Of a stretch of 64,000 bases of DNA, positions 16,049-26,420 are shown piece after piece. A program made the translations under genes and the position numbers. Within the stretch, counting starts at the first letter, position 1. Each line of letters opens with the position of its first letter. The notes under the pieces are model-generated. The model was given only the letters and a program-made list of their open reading frames with translations. It had not been told where the DNA came from and did not search any database. The stretch is from Indolivaga macrotermitis (GTDB lineage: Bacteria > Bacteroidota > Bacteroidia > Bacteroidales > Dysgonomonadaceae). The stretch covers positions 434,001-498,000 of the forward strand of contig NZ_FQUC01000001.1 of assembly GCF_900128985.1 (NCBI RefSeq), read 5' to 3'.

Positions 16049-18880
16049 TCACTTGATGTTATTCATGTAATCGTTCAGATTTATATCAGTGTCTATACCG
16101 AGCTTCTTACGTAAACGATACCTGCTGACTTCAACACCTCGTATAGTTATATTCATAAGTGAAGCTATCTCTTTAGATGACAGGTTCATTTTAAGATAAG
16201 CACATAATACTTTCTCGTTTCGGGTCAAATTGGTGAATCTCTTTTCCAAAAGGTTAAAGAAATCGGCATGGAGAACATTGAAGTTCGATTGAAAAACCTC
16301 GAAATCCTTATCATGCTCAATGTTGTTGTTGATTTGCGAGATCAAGCTGACAACTTTTTGCTTTATTACAATAGGCTGCTTATTGTCATCGATAGCCTTC
16401 GATATAGAGAAAGCACTTCTTTTCACGTCCTCAAGCATTTCGTTCTTTCTGGCCAGATTCAATATATAGCCCGATAATTCCTGAGCTTTGTATGAGAGCT
16501 TATTTCTCAGGTTTTCATTCTGGAGCTCGTATATTTCCTTATCTTTCAGTAATTGCTCTTCGTTATGCTTTTCGTGCTGGGCAATAAGTTCCTTACCTTT
16601 CTCGTCTATAATACGCTTTTGGCGCCCTATAGTGCGCCTGTAAAAAACATAGATACTTGCTAATATAATGATTGTATAGGTCAAATATGCCCAGAATGAC
16701 CTGTACCATGGAGGCAATACCCTGAATGTTAGTTTGGTAATAACAGAGGAATGTGTCTCCCCTTTTCTGAACGCCATTACCTCAAAAGTATATTTGCCTT
16801 CAGGTAATCTAGTATATTCTTTATTGGTTTTTGATGATGGCGTGCTCCATCTTTCATCGATATCAAGGAGGCGGACTGCATAAACAATCTCATTCTGATT
16901 TGCATATTCGGGAGATGCAAATTGAATATTGATTGAATTGAGGCTGTAAGGAATTTCTAAAGGAATTTTGGCCTTTTCATAAAAGAGAACACTGTCGATA
17001 TCTGTGGCAACGATTTTCCGGATTGCGACCGAAAAAGGAGCTGATTCTTTTTGCTGGGCTGGCAGGTTTATATTCACAAATCCCCGGGCTACGCCTACAA
17101 TGACAGAGGCCGTATCCTGTGTCATTATATTTTCGTAACTGTTAATTAACTCATTGCTTAATCCAATAGTGTATATTTTTTTGCCATATCCATTATTATA
17201 AGGTAAAAGTTTCAGATTATTATCGGTCACAAACCAGATATTCTTATTGTTGTCGATAGATAAATGATCATACTTGCGGGGGCCCTCGAGCAGATATTCG
17301 AGTTCTGTGAAAGGAATAAACTTATCAGACATTTTCTCGTATTTCAGGATTCCTTTTTTGGAACAGATAAAGATGGTATTGTCTATTTTCTTGAAGAAAG
17401 GATTTTCAGAATTTAATTGTCCGTTCAATATATACTCTTTCTTTTCAACAATATTCATGAGTTCCTTATCCAGTTTGATCCGGATAACAGTGTTTTCGCT
17501 GCCCATTATCCAAAAAACATTGGGTTCATCTTCAAAGAACCCTCTACACGAATTATAAAAATCAGCCACATTATGCGAGAATCCCCATCGGCCGGAATTT
17601 TTAGAGAGGATCCGTAACCCTGAATATGAACTGGCGATCATTTTATCTTTGTACGCCAGAAGAGGGTGCACCTCCCAAATACCGGACAATGGGATGGAAT
17701 ATGTTTTACCATTTTCGATAACCAAAATTTTGGCATCACCTGTGCTGAACAAGGTTTGGTCATACGTCGATAAGGACCATATCTGCCCTTCACTGTCTTT
17801 TATCAGCGAATAGAGACCTTTTGAGTCAGTCTTATACAAACCCTGATTAGTTCCCAGATAAACCTCATTGTTATATATAGCAGAACAATAGCCTGCACCT
17901 ATCGGAGAGTTGATCGAAAACATAGGGCGTATAGCCGACATTATATCTATATAACTAATCCCCTGGTTCAATCCGATCCAGAGGTTGCCTTCTTTATCGA
18001 ATAATGAGCTGAGTATTGTATTGTTTAATAAGCCATTATTGAGATTGAATTCTTCATGGTATTGAGGCTTTTCCAGATCAACCAAAAGCATACCGTTCTG
18101 TACAGACCCCAATGCTAATAAAGAATCTTTTAGTGAAGCACAAAAGAGTTGATTGTTATTGATAAAATTCTGAGCAGATGGAAGAATTACCCTTTCTTTC
18201 TTTTTATCACCTAGAAAGTATAATCCGTTTCGGGCCGAAGTGATAAGCAGCTTATTTTCATAAGGAAGAATGCTGACTATCTTTTCTCCTTTAAGATTCT
18301 CCGAATCAAGTAATGATATTATATTGTCATTTTGATTCAAATAATAAATTCCGTCGGTACTGCCTAAATAGATATGATTATTGATTAATGAAGCGCAATC
18401 TATTTTGATCCCTGTCTGGATTATCCGGATATTCTCTTTTTCGTCATAAACCAGTATATTCCCTTCATCCTGAAAGTATATCTTTTTATTTCTTACAAAT
18501 ATATTCCAGACTTCGCCTCTCCATTCAGGAACAAACTTTGTCAGACTATGATATATCCACATGCCGGTATCGTTGGCCTCGAAATATCCCAATTCAGAGC
18601 TACCTCCAATATAAATTCTGTTTCCTTTAATTTCTATGGAACGCACAATCGAATTCCTGATCGGATATAAAGACCAGTATATTCCATCGAACTCAAGCAA
18701 GCCTGAAGAATTGGCAATATATATCTTTTTGTTTACCGGATGTTGTTTTACCATCCAGTTCTGAGAGCCGCCAGTATAGGCGTTCCGTTCATAGTTTATA
18801 ATGTCTCGTTGCCATATAATAGAAGGATAAACCGAAGGAATGAACAGTACTAAAAGGACTATGTTAAGAAAAATTTTCAT
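16049..18880 (-). CDS. Membrane-spanning propeller regulator with LuxR-type HTH (PUL regulator)
   Basis: 943 residues. An N-terminal signal sequence is followed by repeated propeller blades (for example GNLWIGLNQGISYID, NKNIWFVTDNN), a Y_Y_Y-type beta-sandwich (about 640-715), one membrane helix (about 725-747), a coiled-coil stretch (about 750-830) and a LuxR/GerE-type helix-turn-helix at 885-943 (LTRNEKVLCAYL, SSKEIASLMNI). There is no histidine kinase or receiver domain, unlike classic hybrid two-component regulators. The layout suggests that periplasmic sugar binding is passed directly to a membrane-tethered DNA-binding domain. It is divergent from SusC across a 264-base gap and most likely controls the beta-glucan PUL. 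Confidence 0.85.
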   Translation of the reverse strand: MKIFLNIVLLVLFIPSVYPSIIWQRDIINYERNAYTGGSQNWMVKQHPVNKKIYIANSSGLLEFDGIYWSLYPIRNSIVRSIEIKGNRIYIGGSSELGYFEANDTGMWIYHSLTKFVPEWRGEVWNIFVRNKKIYFQDEGNILVYDEKENIRIIQTGIKIDCASLINNHIYLGSTDGIYYLNQNDNIISLLDSENLKGEKIVSILPYENKLLITSARNGLYFLGDKKKERVILPSAQNFINNNQLFCASLKDSLLALGSVQNGMLLVDLEKPQYHEEFNLNNGLLNNTILSSLFDKEGNLWIGLNQGISYIDIMSAIRPMFSINSPIGAGYCSAIYNNEVYLGTNQGLYKTDSKGLYSLIKDSEGQIWSLSTYDQTLFSTGDAKILVIENGKTYSIPLSGIWEVHPLLAYKDKMIASSYSGLRILSKNSGRWGFSHNVADFYNSCRGFFEDEPNVFWIMGSENTVIRIKLDKELMNIVEKKEYILNGQLNSENPFFKKIDNTIFICSKKGILKYEKMSDKFIPFTELEYLLEGPRKYDHLSIDNNKNIWFVTDNNLKLLPYNNGYGKKIYTIGLSNELINSYENIMTQDTASVIVGVARGFVNINLPAQQKESAPFSVAIRKIVATDIDSVLFYEKAKIPLEIPYSLNSINIQFASPEYANQNEIVYAVRLLDIDERWSTPSSKTNKEYTRLPEGKYTFEVMAFRKGETHSSVITKLTFRVLPPWYRSFWAYLTYTIIILASIYVFYRRTIGRQKRIIDEKGKELIAQHEKHNEEQLLKDKEIYELQNENLRNKLSYKAQELSGYILNLARKNEMLEDVKRSAFSISKAIDDNKQPIVIKQKVVSLISQINNNIEHDKDFEVFQSNFNVLHADFFNLLEKRFTNLTRNEKVLCAYLKMNLSSKEIASLMNITIRGVEVSRYRLRKKLGIDTDINLNDYMNNIK

Positions 18881-19144
18881 CGATAATAAAGGTTAAAGCT
18901 ACACTAAAAAGATGCTTCTGGAAACAAATATAATAAAAGTTTTTTGAAGTATGATTTTTGAATGTTAACTATTGATAAATAATTATTTATGTGTTTGGTG
19001 TAGTAGTGATGATGTATGTTTTTCTGATTAAGTTGAGTTTTTGTAGTATTGATATTTTTTTACAAAAAGTAACATTCCCTCATCTTTGTTGACACTAGGT
19101 TTACACAGACGTGTACATTATCGTTAACCAACAAAAGTTTTAAC
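18881..19144. promoter_or_regulatory. Divergent promoter region of the beta-glucan PUL
   Basis: AT-rich 264-base region between regulator and SusC. CATCTTTG at 19081-19088 differs from the -7 consensus TAnnTTTG at one of its fixed positions. Just downstream is a dyad TACAC-AGAC-GTGTA (19102-19115), a candidate operator or 5'-UTR site. Promoter assignment is tentative. Confidence 0.4.
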
Positions 19145-22100
19145 ATGAAAAAAAAGTCGCTCACATTTAATCGACTATTAACAGGTATCTTTTTATTCCT
19201 GTTATTTTTGCCGATGGTTGCTTTTGCTCAAAGCAATTTAGTTACAGGTACAATTGTTGATGCTAAGACCGGAGAACCTCTGGTGGGAGTATCAGTTATT
19301 GAGAAAAATTCGACAAACGGAACAATAACCGATTTGGACGGACATTTTCAACTAAGTGTACCAGCTAATGCCAGCCTTGTAATATCTTACTTAGGTTATA
19401 AAAATCAAGAATTAAAAGTTACAGCTTCTCCGATGTCTATCAGGCTGGAAGAAGCCGGAGAATTACTCGATGAAGTTGTCGTTGTCGGCTACGGTGTTCA
19501 GAAGAAGAGTGTGGTAACAGCTTCTATCGCTAAGGTGTCTGCCGAGGACTTAGCTACTGTATCGCCGGTCCGTATGGATAACGCGTTGAAAGGTTTAGCT
19601 GCCGGGGTTACAGTAACATCTACTTCGGGTCAGCCCGGAGCAGCTGCTAAAATCCGGGTACGTGGTATCGGTACAATCAATAACTCGGATCCCCTTTATA
19701 TTGTTGATGGGATGCCGATCGAAGGAGGTTTGGATTATCTGAATCCCGCAGATATTGCTTCAATTGAGGTGTTAAAAGATGCTGCTTCCGGAGCAGTTTA
19801 TGGTGCGCGTGCAGCCAATGGGGTTGTCCTGGTTACTACTAAAACCGGAAAAGAGGGCAAGACCAAAGTTACCTATGGTTTCTCTTATGGCTGGCAACGC
19901 CCTTGGAAAGAACGTGATGTATTAAATGCTACCGAATATGCGATTATGATGAATGAAGGGTCTGTCAATGCAGGGATGGCTCCTGTATATAGTGATCCAT
20001 ATTCATATGGTAAAGGAACTAACTGGCAAAAAGAGACTTTTAACTACGACGCGCCTGTAGTGAATCACAATGTAAGCGTAAGTGGTGCCAGTGAGAAAAT
20101 GAATTACCTGCTTTCTTTAGGTTTCTATACTCAAGACGGTATTGTAGGAGGTAATTACGATCGTTCTAATTACGAACGTCTGACTTTGCGTAGTAATACT
20201 AATTATATCGTATTTGATGAATCGAAAAACCGCAATTGGTTGAATAGCCTGAAACTTACTACAAATATCTCTTATGCCCGTATCAAAAATACAGGAGTTG
20301 AAACAAACTCGTCGTACGGATCTCCTCTAGGTAGTGCGCTGTCTTTATCCCCTATTCTAAGTGTATATGCGGAAGGACAGGCAGCTCAGGATCAACTGGA
20401 TCTTTATTCGGGAGACTCTAAATACACACCTATGTACGATCCTAAAAATGGTAAGCTTTATACACTGGCAGGATCGGATTATAATGAAATGGTCAATCCT
20501 CTGGCAAGTTTGTCATTACCGGGCGATAAGAACTGGAGCCATAAAATTGTAGCTAATTTTTCAGCAGAACTGAATATTTGGGATAATTTGAGATTCAAAA
20601 CATCTTATGGTACCGACCTTGCATTCTGGGGATACGATGGCTACACAAAAGAATATTACCTGACTGCTAATAATTATGCAACGAGAACTAAATCGTATTC
20701 GGAGAAACAGGATGGCTCAACATGGCAGTTGGAGAATGTATTGATGTATGATAAGACATTCGATAAGCATACTTTTTCTGTGATCTTAGGACAATCCGCT
20801 AAAAAAAGTAAAGGTACTAAACTGGGCGGAAATCGTTTCGATATAATAAATATCAATCGGCCATATATAGATGCAAGTAGTGGATTACAGGAAAATGGAG
20901 ATATGGGTGTTTATGGCGGGCCTACCGATGAGGCCACTATGGCGTCTCTTTTTGCTCGTGCCAGTTATAATTATGATGAACGGTATATGTTACAAATGAC
21001 CATTCGTCGCGACGGATCGTCTCGTTTTGGTTATAATAACCATTATGCAGTATTCCCTTCTTTCTCTTTAGGATGGAACCTGACAAATGAAAAATTTATG
21101 CAAGAGCGTCCAGATTGGTTGAATTCTACTAAATTCCGTCTTTCTTGGGGTAAAAATGGTAATGAAAATATAGGTAATTTCAGATATACAGTTTTAACCT
21201 CAACCGGTAATAACTATATATTCGGATCAGGCGAAAACTTGGTAAACGGAGTTAAAGCCGGAGGTTTAGCTAATCCGGATCTAAAATGGGAAGAATCTGA
21301 ACAGTGGGATTTAGGTGTCGATTTTGGTTTCCTGAATAATGCATTGACCTTCACCGTCGACTATTATAGAAAGAGGACAAATGGTATGTTAATGGAAATG
21401 AATATACCATCATATGTAGGAGAATCTAAGCCTATTGGCAATGTAGGTAAAATGGAAAATAGCGGGGTAGAGTTCGAAGCCGGTTATCGATTTAAAGTTG
21501 CTAATGATTGGAGCTTCCGTCTGGGTGGTAATATTACTTACTTAAAAAACAAGCTGATTGAATATGGAAATGAGTCTGGTTGGGCTAATCTGGATACTTT
21601 CCAGGGTATAGGATCAATTACCCGGGCTCAGAATGGAAAACCTTTCCCTTATTTTTATGGTTACAAAACAGCAGGAATTTTCCAGAATGTAGATGAAGTA
21701 AATTCATATAAGAATGCAGATGGAGAACTAATTCAGCCGAATGCAGTACCTGGAGATGTACGCTTCGTTGATATAAACGGAGATGGGGTAATTACAGATG
21801 ATGACCGTACCGATATCGGTAAAGGTATGCCGGACTGGACTTACGGTCTTAATTTTAATGTGGGATGGAAAAACTTCGATTTTAGTATGATGTGGCAGGG
21901 AACTATTGGAAATGATATTTTTGATGCTACTCGCCGTACAGATATTAAATCGAGTAACCTGCCTTCATGGATGTTGAATCGTTGGACAGGAGAAGGTACT
22001 TCTAATAAATATCCTCGCTTTGTATTAGGAGATAATACTAACTGGCAATCTTCGGATCTTTATGTATATGATGGTAGTTATCTTCGCCTGAAGAATATAC

Positions 22101-22339
22101 AATTGGGCTATACACTTCCTAATAGTTTGACTCGTAAGTTCTTTGTTTCATCTTTACGTTTGTATGTAGCGGCCGAAAACCTACTTACATTTACTAAGTA
22201 TCATGGCTTTGACCCTGAAATATCATCAGGAAGTAACTCCTCGATAGGTAGCGCAGATGGTGGTACTTCGTTAGGTATCGATCGTGGCGTATATCCGCAA
22301 GCCAGAACTTTTACAGTTGGAGTAAACTTATCATTCTAA
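19145..22339 (+). CDS. SusC-like TonB-dependent outer-membrane glycan importer
   Basis: 1064 residues with a signal peptide, then a carboxypeptidase-D-like domain (about 33-105, GTIVDAKTGEPLVGVSV), a TonB-box region (LDEVVVVGYG), a plug domain (about 120-235, RVRGIGTINNSDPLYIVDG) and a 22-strand barrel ending in a C-terminal Phe (TVGVNLSF). It imports oligosaccharides handed over by the SusD partner encoded next. Substrate is inferred from the downstream GH16 and GH3 genes as a beta-1,3- or mixed-linked glucan such as laminarin. Confidence 0.96.
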   Translation: MKKKSLTFNRLLTGIFLFLLFLPMVAFAQSNLVTGTIVDAKTGEPLVGVSVIEKNSTNGTITDLDGHFQLSVPANASLVISYLGYKNQELKVTASPMSIRLEEAGELLDEVVVVGYGVQKKSVVTASIAKVSAEDLATVSPVRMDNALKGLAAGVTVTSTSGQPGAAAKIRVRGIGTINNSDPLYIVDGMPIEGGLDYLNPADIASIEVLKDAASGAVYGARAANGVVLVTTKTGKEGKTKVTYGFSYGWQRPWKERDVLNATEYAIMMNEGSVNAGMAPVYSDPYSYGKGTNWQKETFNYDAPVVNHNVSVSGASEKMNYLLSLGFYTQDGIVGGNYDRSNYERLTLRSNTNYIVFDESKNRNWLNSLKLTTNISYARIKNTGVETNSSYGSPLGSALSLSPILSVYAEGQAAQDQLDLYSGDSKYTPMYDPKNGKLYTLAGSDYNEMVNPLASLSLPGDKNWSHKIVANFSAELNIWDNLRFKTSYGTDLAFWGYDGYTKEYYLTANNYATRTKSYSEKQDGSTWQLENVLMYDKTFDKHTFSVILGQSAKKSKGTKLGGNRFDIININRPYIDASSGLQENGDMGVYGGPTDEATMASLFARASYNYDERYMLQMTIRRDGSSRFGYNNHYAVFPSFSLGWNLTNEKFMQERPDWLNSTKFRLSWGKNGNENIGNFRYTVLTSTGNNYIFGSGENLVNGVKAGGLANPDLKWEESEQWDLGVDFGFLNNALTFTVDYYRKRTNGMLMEMNIPSYVGESKPIGNVGKMENSGVEFEAGYRFKVANDWSFRLGGNITYLKNKLIEYGNESGWANLDTFQGIGSITRAQNGKPFPYFYGYKTAGIFQNVDEVNSYKNADGELIQPNAVPGDVRFVDINGDGVITDDDRTDIGKGMPDWTYGLNFNVGWKNFDFSMMWQGTIGNDIFDATRRTDIKSSNLPSWMLNRWTGEGTSNKYPRFVLGDNTNWQSSDLYVYDGSYLRLKNIQLGYTLPNSLTRKFFVSSLRLYVAAENLLTFTKYHGFDPEISSGSNSSIGSADGGTSLGIDRGVYPQARTFTVGVNLSF

Positions 22340-22364
22340 CCTCCCTAATTTCAATTTAAACATT

Positions 22365-23876
22365 ATGAAAAGATATAAATATATAATGCTCGGTTTGATT
22401 ACATCCGCATTTCTGACAGGATGTTCCGAATCTTTTTTAGAACTGGAGTCTAAAACTCAAGAGACAATTGATACCTATTTCACTACTGATGAACATATAC
22501 AGGAAGCGGTAGTTGCAGCTTACGATCCTCTTCATTGGCCGGATTGGGCAATGAGTCAATATAATCCGGTTAATATCATGAGTGATATTATGGCCGATGA
22601 TATCTGGGTAGGTGGAGCCGATAAAACAGACAATCAGTATTGGCATTTGATGATGAATTACGAGGCTCTTCCTACAAATTGCATGACAGGGCTTTGGACT
22701 GTGGCATATTCCGGAATAAAACGTAGCAATGATATTCTAACTTATATCGGTTGGGCCGGAGATAACCTCACTGCCAAAAATGCAACTTATTATGAGGCGC
22801 AAGCACGTGTGTTACGTGTCTTTTATTATAACTGGCTTTGGAAATTCTGGGGAAATATACCTTACTATGAGACAAACCTGACATCGCCTTATCTGGCAGA
22901 ACAGCTGAGTGCAGATGATGTGTATAATAATATAATTCTCGATCTGGAAGGGGCTATCGCTCTTGATGCTTTCCCTATGAAAGAAACCAGTAATAACTAC
23001 GGGCGTGTGACTAAAGCAATGGCGTATATGCTCTATGCCGAGATCGTAATGTATCAGAATGATGAAAGCCGTTACCCGAAAGCATTACAATATATGAAAG
23101 AAATCGTAGATAGCGGAAGTTATTCTCTTGTAGGTGATTATACCGGTATATTTAAAGAATCGGGAGAATGGAGTACCGAATCTATCTTTGAGGTTAATTA
23201 CAAAGACGATAATGCTGCTCGCTCTTGGAACAGTCCACTTGTAGCAGGAGGAACAGTGTTACCACGTCTGATAAGCCCCAGCGGTTGGGCTGATGGTACA
23301 GATGGTCATGATAATGGTTGGGGATTCTGTCCGGTGCGAACAGAAACATATACTCGTTATTCGAATAACGATACCCGTCGGGGAGCTACTTGTTGGGATG
23401 CAGCTAGCGCCGGAAGCTACAATGCTCGTTATCAGGATACAGGGTTCTTTCTTGAAAAATACGTAGCACAAACAGGAGGCAATGCAGACCAGATTGCTGA
23501 TGGAGATTTAAATTACAATAATAACCTTCGTATTTACCGCTATTCCGAGACATTGCTGAATGCTGCCGAACTTATAGTACGTGGGGCAGGATCCGGTGAT
23601 GCCAAAGGATACCTTAATCAGGTGCGTAAGCGTGCAGGACTAACAACTGAGTTGGAGGCAACAATTGATAATATTATAGAAGAGCGTCATTTGGAATTTG
23701 TAGGAGAAGGAAAACGTTATTGGGATTTGATACGTACAGGAAAAGCTGCTACAGTACTTGTGCCGGATAGCTATGGTTATAGAACTCATTCATGGACTAC
23801 AAGCAAAAAGTACTTGCCTATTCCTCAGAGCGAGATAGATGCTGCACAAGGTACATTAACCCAAAACAACTATTAA
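22365..23876 (+). CDS. SusD/RagB-like surface glycan-binding lipoprotein
   Basis: 503 residues with a lipobox FLTGC (C20), so lipidated and surface-exposed. TPR-like helices and the C-terminal SusD block (EERHLEFVGEGKRYWDLIR, YLPIPQSEID) are clear. It caps the SusC barrel and captures oligosaccharides. It starts 25 bases after susC, as is typical for these pairs. Confidence 0.96.
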   Translation: MKRYKYIMLGLITSAFLTGCSESFLELESKTQETIDTYFTTDEHIQEAVVAAYDPLHWPDWAMSQYNPVNIMSDIMADDIWVGGADKTDNQYWHLMMNYEALPTNCMTGLWTVAYSGIKRSNDILTYIGWAGDNLTAKNATYYEAQARVLRVFYYNWLWKFWGNIPYYETNLTSPYLAEQLSADDVYNNIILDLEGAIALDAFPMKETSNNYGRVTKAMAYMLYAEIVMYQNDESRYPKALQYMKEIVDSGSYSLVGDYTGIFKESGEWSTESIFEVNYKDDNAARSWNSPLVAGGTVLPRLISPSGWADGTDGHDNGWGFCPVRTETYTRYSNNDTRRGATCWDAASAGSYNARYQDTGFFLEKYVAQTGGNADQIADGDLNYNNNLRIYRYSETLLNAAELIVRGAGSGDAKGYLNQVRKRAGLTTELEATIDNIIEERHLEFVGEGKRYWDLIRTGKAATVLVPDSYGYRTHSWTTSKKYLPIPQSEIDAAQGTLTQNNY

Positions 23877-23888
23877 TTAAAAAGGATT

Positions 23889-25259
23889 ATGAGAAAAATA
23901 TATAATTATATTGGAATGAGCCTCTTGATAGTGCTTATGGCTCTTGTTCAGGCAGGTTGTTCTCCCGACGATTTTACATCACCTAATGGTGCTATTCCAC
24001 TGGCAACAGAGTATGAAGATGCTATCCAGATTGATATTGATCAAACAACCAACTATGTGACTTTTTCTTTTACCGGAAAAGGAGTTACACCGGTGTGGAT
24101 CCTTGATGGTAAGACTTATTCGTCTTCATTTAGTATGAAGAAGTATTACCGCAAAGCAGGCGACTATAGTATAGATGTAAAAATTGCCAATGCAAATGGT
24201 ATGAGCGATGGTGTTATTACCAAAACTTTTCATATCGATAAAACTATTATAAGTGGATTTGGTGGATTTGTGTATGATTCGGATTTCAACTTGTGGAAAA
24301 AAGCAACAATAGATGCACCTACGTTTTGGTATGCTCCGGGTTGGAGTCAGATTGCAGATCCGGCATATACGTTGTCAGATGGAGCTTATACATTAAGTTT
24401 ACCCGAAGCTACTACAGATACATGGCAGGCACAAATGGCGTTAGGAACGAATATGGGAAGCAGTGAAGGAACGCAATATGACTTTTCTGTAATTCTTACT
24501 TCGTCTCAAGATCATCCTCATGTTATGATAAAATTGGTGGATAGTACTGATGATAATGTTTTCTACTTTGCGGAGACTAGGGCATTAACAGCTAATGAGC
24601 CTACTTGCTTCTGGAAGAGCGAAATGGAAGGTCTTGATATTTCCAAGTTGAAATTAGTATTAGACTTTGGAGGAAATGCTGCCGGAACAGAGATGATAGT
24701 TGAGAATATTGTATTCAAAGACCATGCAAATGATGACGGGACAGTAATCCCCGACGGCGGGTCGGTTCCGGAACCTAACTGGGTTGCTGTAGATAGTGCT
24801 GATAACCTATGGCATGGTGTAACTTTCACTACGTCGTTCCATTATGCTCCGGGATGGAATCAAATAGCTGACCCTGCATTTACTGTTGACGGAACAGAAT
24901 ATTCGCTTGTTCTTCCAAGCGCGACCTTTGATCAGTGGCAATGCCAGGTTCATTTAATAACTCCTGCTCTGGCAACTACATCTGCTGAAAATTATGATTT
25001 CAAAGTAACATTGAATGCGTCGAACGACATCAGTGGAGTAACGATAAAATTGGTACAAGATGGAGGCGGTGATAACGACAACATCTTCATCTTTACAGAG
25101 CGGTTCGACCTCAGAGCCGGAGAAAACATTGCGGCAAAGGTAATCGATGCAACAGGTGTGGATATAACCAAAGCTAAACTGGTTTTTGACTTTGGAGGAA
25201 ATCCCGATAATACAACTGTTCTGATAAAAGATGTTATACTGCAAGTACATAAAGACTAA
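23889..25259 (+). CDS. Surface glycan-binding lipoprotein with two duplicated jelly-roll domains
   Basis: 456 residues with a lipobox VQAGC (C24). After a PKD-like domain (about 40-120) there are two homologous beta-sandwich repeats, about 130-277 and 298-456. They share [15 protein letters not shown] versus [15 protein letters not shown], and [11 protein letters not shown] versus [11 protein letters not shown]. The fold resembles CBM4-type modules. It occupies the SusE/SGBP position after SusD and probably holds beta-glucan at the cell surface. I do not recognise a named family with certainty. Confidence 0.75.
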   Translation: MRKIYNYIGMSLLIVLMALVQAGCSPDDFTSPNGAIPLATEYEDAIQIDIDQTTNYVTFSFTGKGVTPVWILDGKTYSSSFSMKKYYRKAGDYSIDVKIANANGMSDGVITKTFHIDKTIISGFGGFVYDSDFNLWKKATIDAPTFWYAPGWSQIADPAYTLSDGAYTLSLPEATTDTWQAQMALGTNMGSSEGTQYDFSVILTSSQDHPHVMIKLVDSTDDNVFYFAETRALTANEPTCFWKSEMEGLDISKLKLVLDFGGNAAGTEMIVENIVFKDHANDDGTVIPDGGSVPEPNWVAVDSADNLWHGVTFTTSFHYAPGWNQIADPAFTVDGTEYSLVLPSATFDQWQCQVHLITPALATTSAENYDFKVTLNASNDISGVTIKLVQDGGGDNDNIFIFTERFDLRAGENIAAKVIDATGVDITKAKLVFDFGGNPDNTTVLIKDVILQVHKD

Positions 25260-25316
25260 CTAAAATAGGGTGTGAAACAATCAGGGAGTAGCACCCTAAT
25301 TTATCAATCACGAATT

Positions 25317-26420
25317 ATGAATAGAATATTAAATAAACTAACCATATTCACACTGCTGTTTTCATTGGCTAGCTGTAGTAATGGTAGCAGTAACGAAGAT
25401 TCGGGAGTAGTAGGAACTATTGCCTGTACACCGACCGAAATAAGTGTGGGTTATGCAACAGCGACCCAAACACTAGAGGTAGTCGCTTCGGGCGAATGGA
25501 GTGCATTTAGTAATGAGAGCTGGATCACTTGCTCACCTACGGGTTCTGTAGATACTAAGGGCACAGTTACGGTCACTATTGCAGCCAATACAAGTACTGC
25601 TGCACGCGAAGGATCAGTAGTATTAAAATGCGGTACTACCCGTGTAACTGTTCCTGTGAAACAGACAGCTAAACCAGAATCACCAGGTACGGAAATTCCA
25701 ACTCCCGATGGATATAAATTGGTTTGGTATGATGAATTTGATGAAGGTACAGAGCCTAGTGCAGACTGGTGGTACGAAACAGGCGGCGGAGGCTGGGGTA
25801 ACAATGAGCTTCAAAATTATGTGGCAGGTTATCAAGGTTTGGAGCAGTTAGCTGCAGTTAAGGACGGAGTTCTCACCATAACAGCCAAGAAAATAGACGA
25901 TAAGGTTTATTCAATCCGTATGAATACAAGTCAAAGCTGGAAGTACGGCTATTTTGAAGCACGATTGAAATTACCTTCCGGAAAAGGTACTTGGCCTGCC
26001 TTCTGGATGATGCCTAAGAATTATACATCCTGGCCCGCCGATGGAGAAATTGATATAATGGAAGAAGTAGGATACAGGCCTAATTATGTTTCTTCGGCCA
26101 TCCATTGTACCTCTTATAACCATTCGATCGGAACCGAGAAAACAGGCGAAACGTATCTTTCAACATCTCAAACAGAATACCATGTTTATGCATTGGAATG
26201 GACCGAAGATTACATACGTACTTACGTTGACGGCAAAGAGTTATTCTACTTTGCAAATGATAAGAAAGGAAATAAAGATACATGGCCTTTTGATGCAGCT
26301 TTCTACCTGAAACTGAACCTTGCATGGGGAGGTAACTGGGGAGGAGCCGAAGGTGTGGACGAATCAGTACTGCCTGCGACTTATTCAATAGACTATGTAC
26401 GTGTATTTCAAAAGCAATAA
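25317..26420 (+). CDS. BACON domain plus GH16 endo-beta-glucanase lipoprotein
   Basis: 367 residues from ATG 25317. An upstream in-frame GTG at 25272 adds 15 residues and spoils the signal peptide, so ATG 25317 with the lipobox SLASC is preferred. A BACON domain (about 40-115, WITCSPTGSVDTKGT) is followed by GH16 (about 125-367) with the catalytic motif EIDIMEE (E244, D246, E249) and the WPAFWMMP block. GH16 members of this type cut laminarin or mixed-linkage beta-glucan at the cell surface. It ends with a stop that overlaps the next start (TAATG). Confidence 0.93.
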   Translation: MNRILNKLTIFTLLFSLASCSNGSSNEDSGVVGTIACTPTEISVGYATATQTLEVVASGEWSAFSNESWITCSPTGSVDTKGTVTVTIAANTSTAAREGSVVLKCGTTRVTVPVKQTAKPESPGTEIPTPDGYKLVWYDEFDEGTEPSADWWYETGGGGWGNNELQNYVAGYQGLEQLAAVKDGVLTITAKKIDDKVYSIRMNTSQSWKYGYFEARLKLPSGKGTWPAFWMMPKNYTSWPADGEIDIMEEVGYRPNYVSSAIHCTSYNHSIGTEKTGETYLSTSQTEYHVYALEWTEDYIRTYVDGKELFYFANDKKGNKDTWPFDAAFYLKLNLAWGGNWGGAEGVDESVLPATYSIDYVRVFQKQ

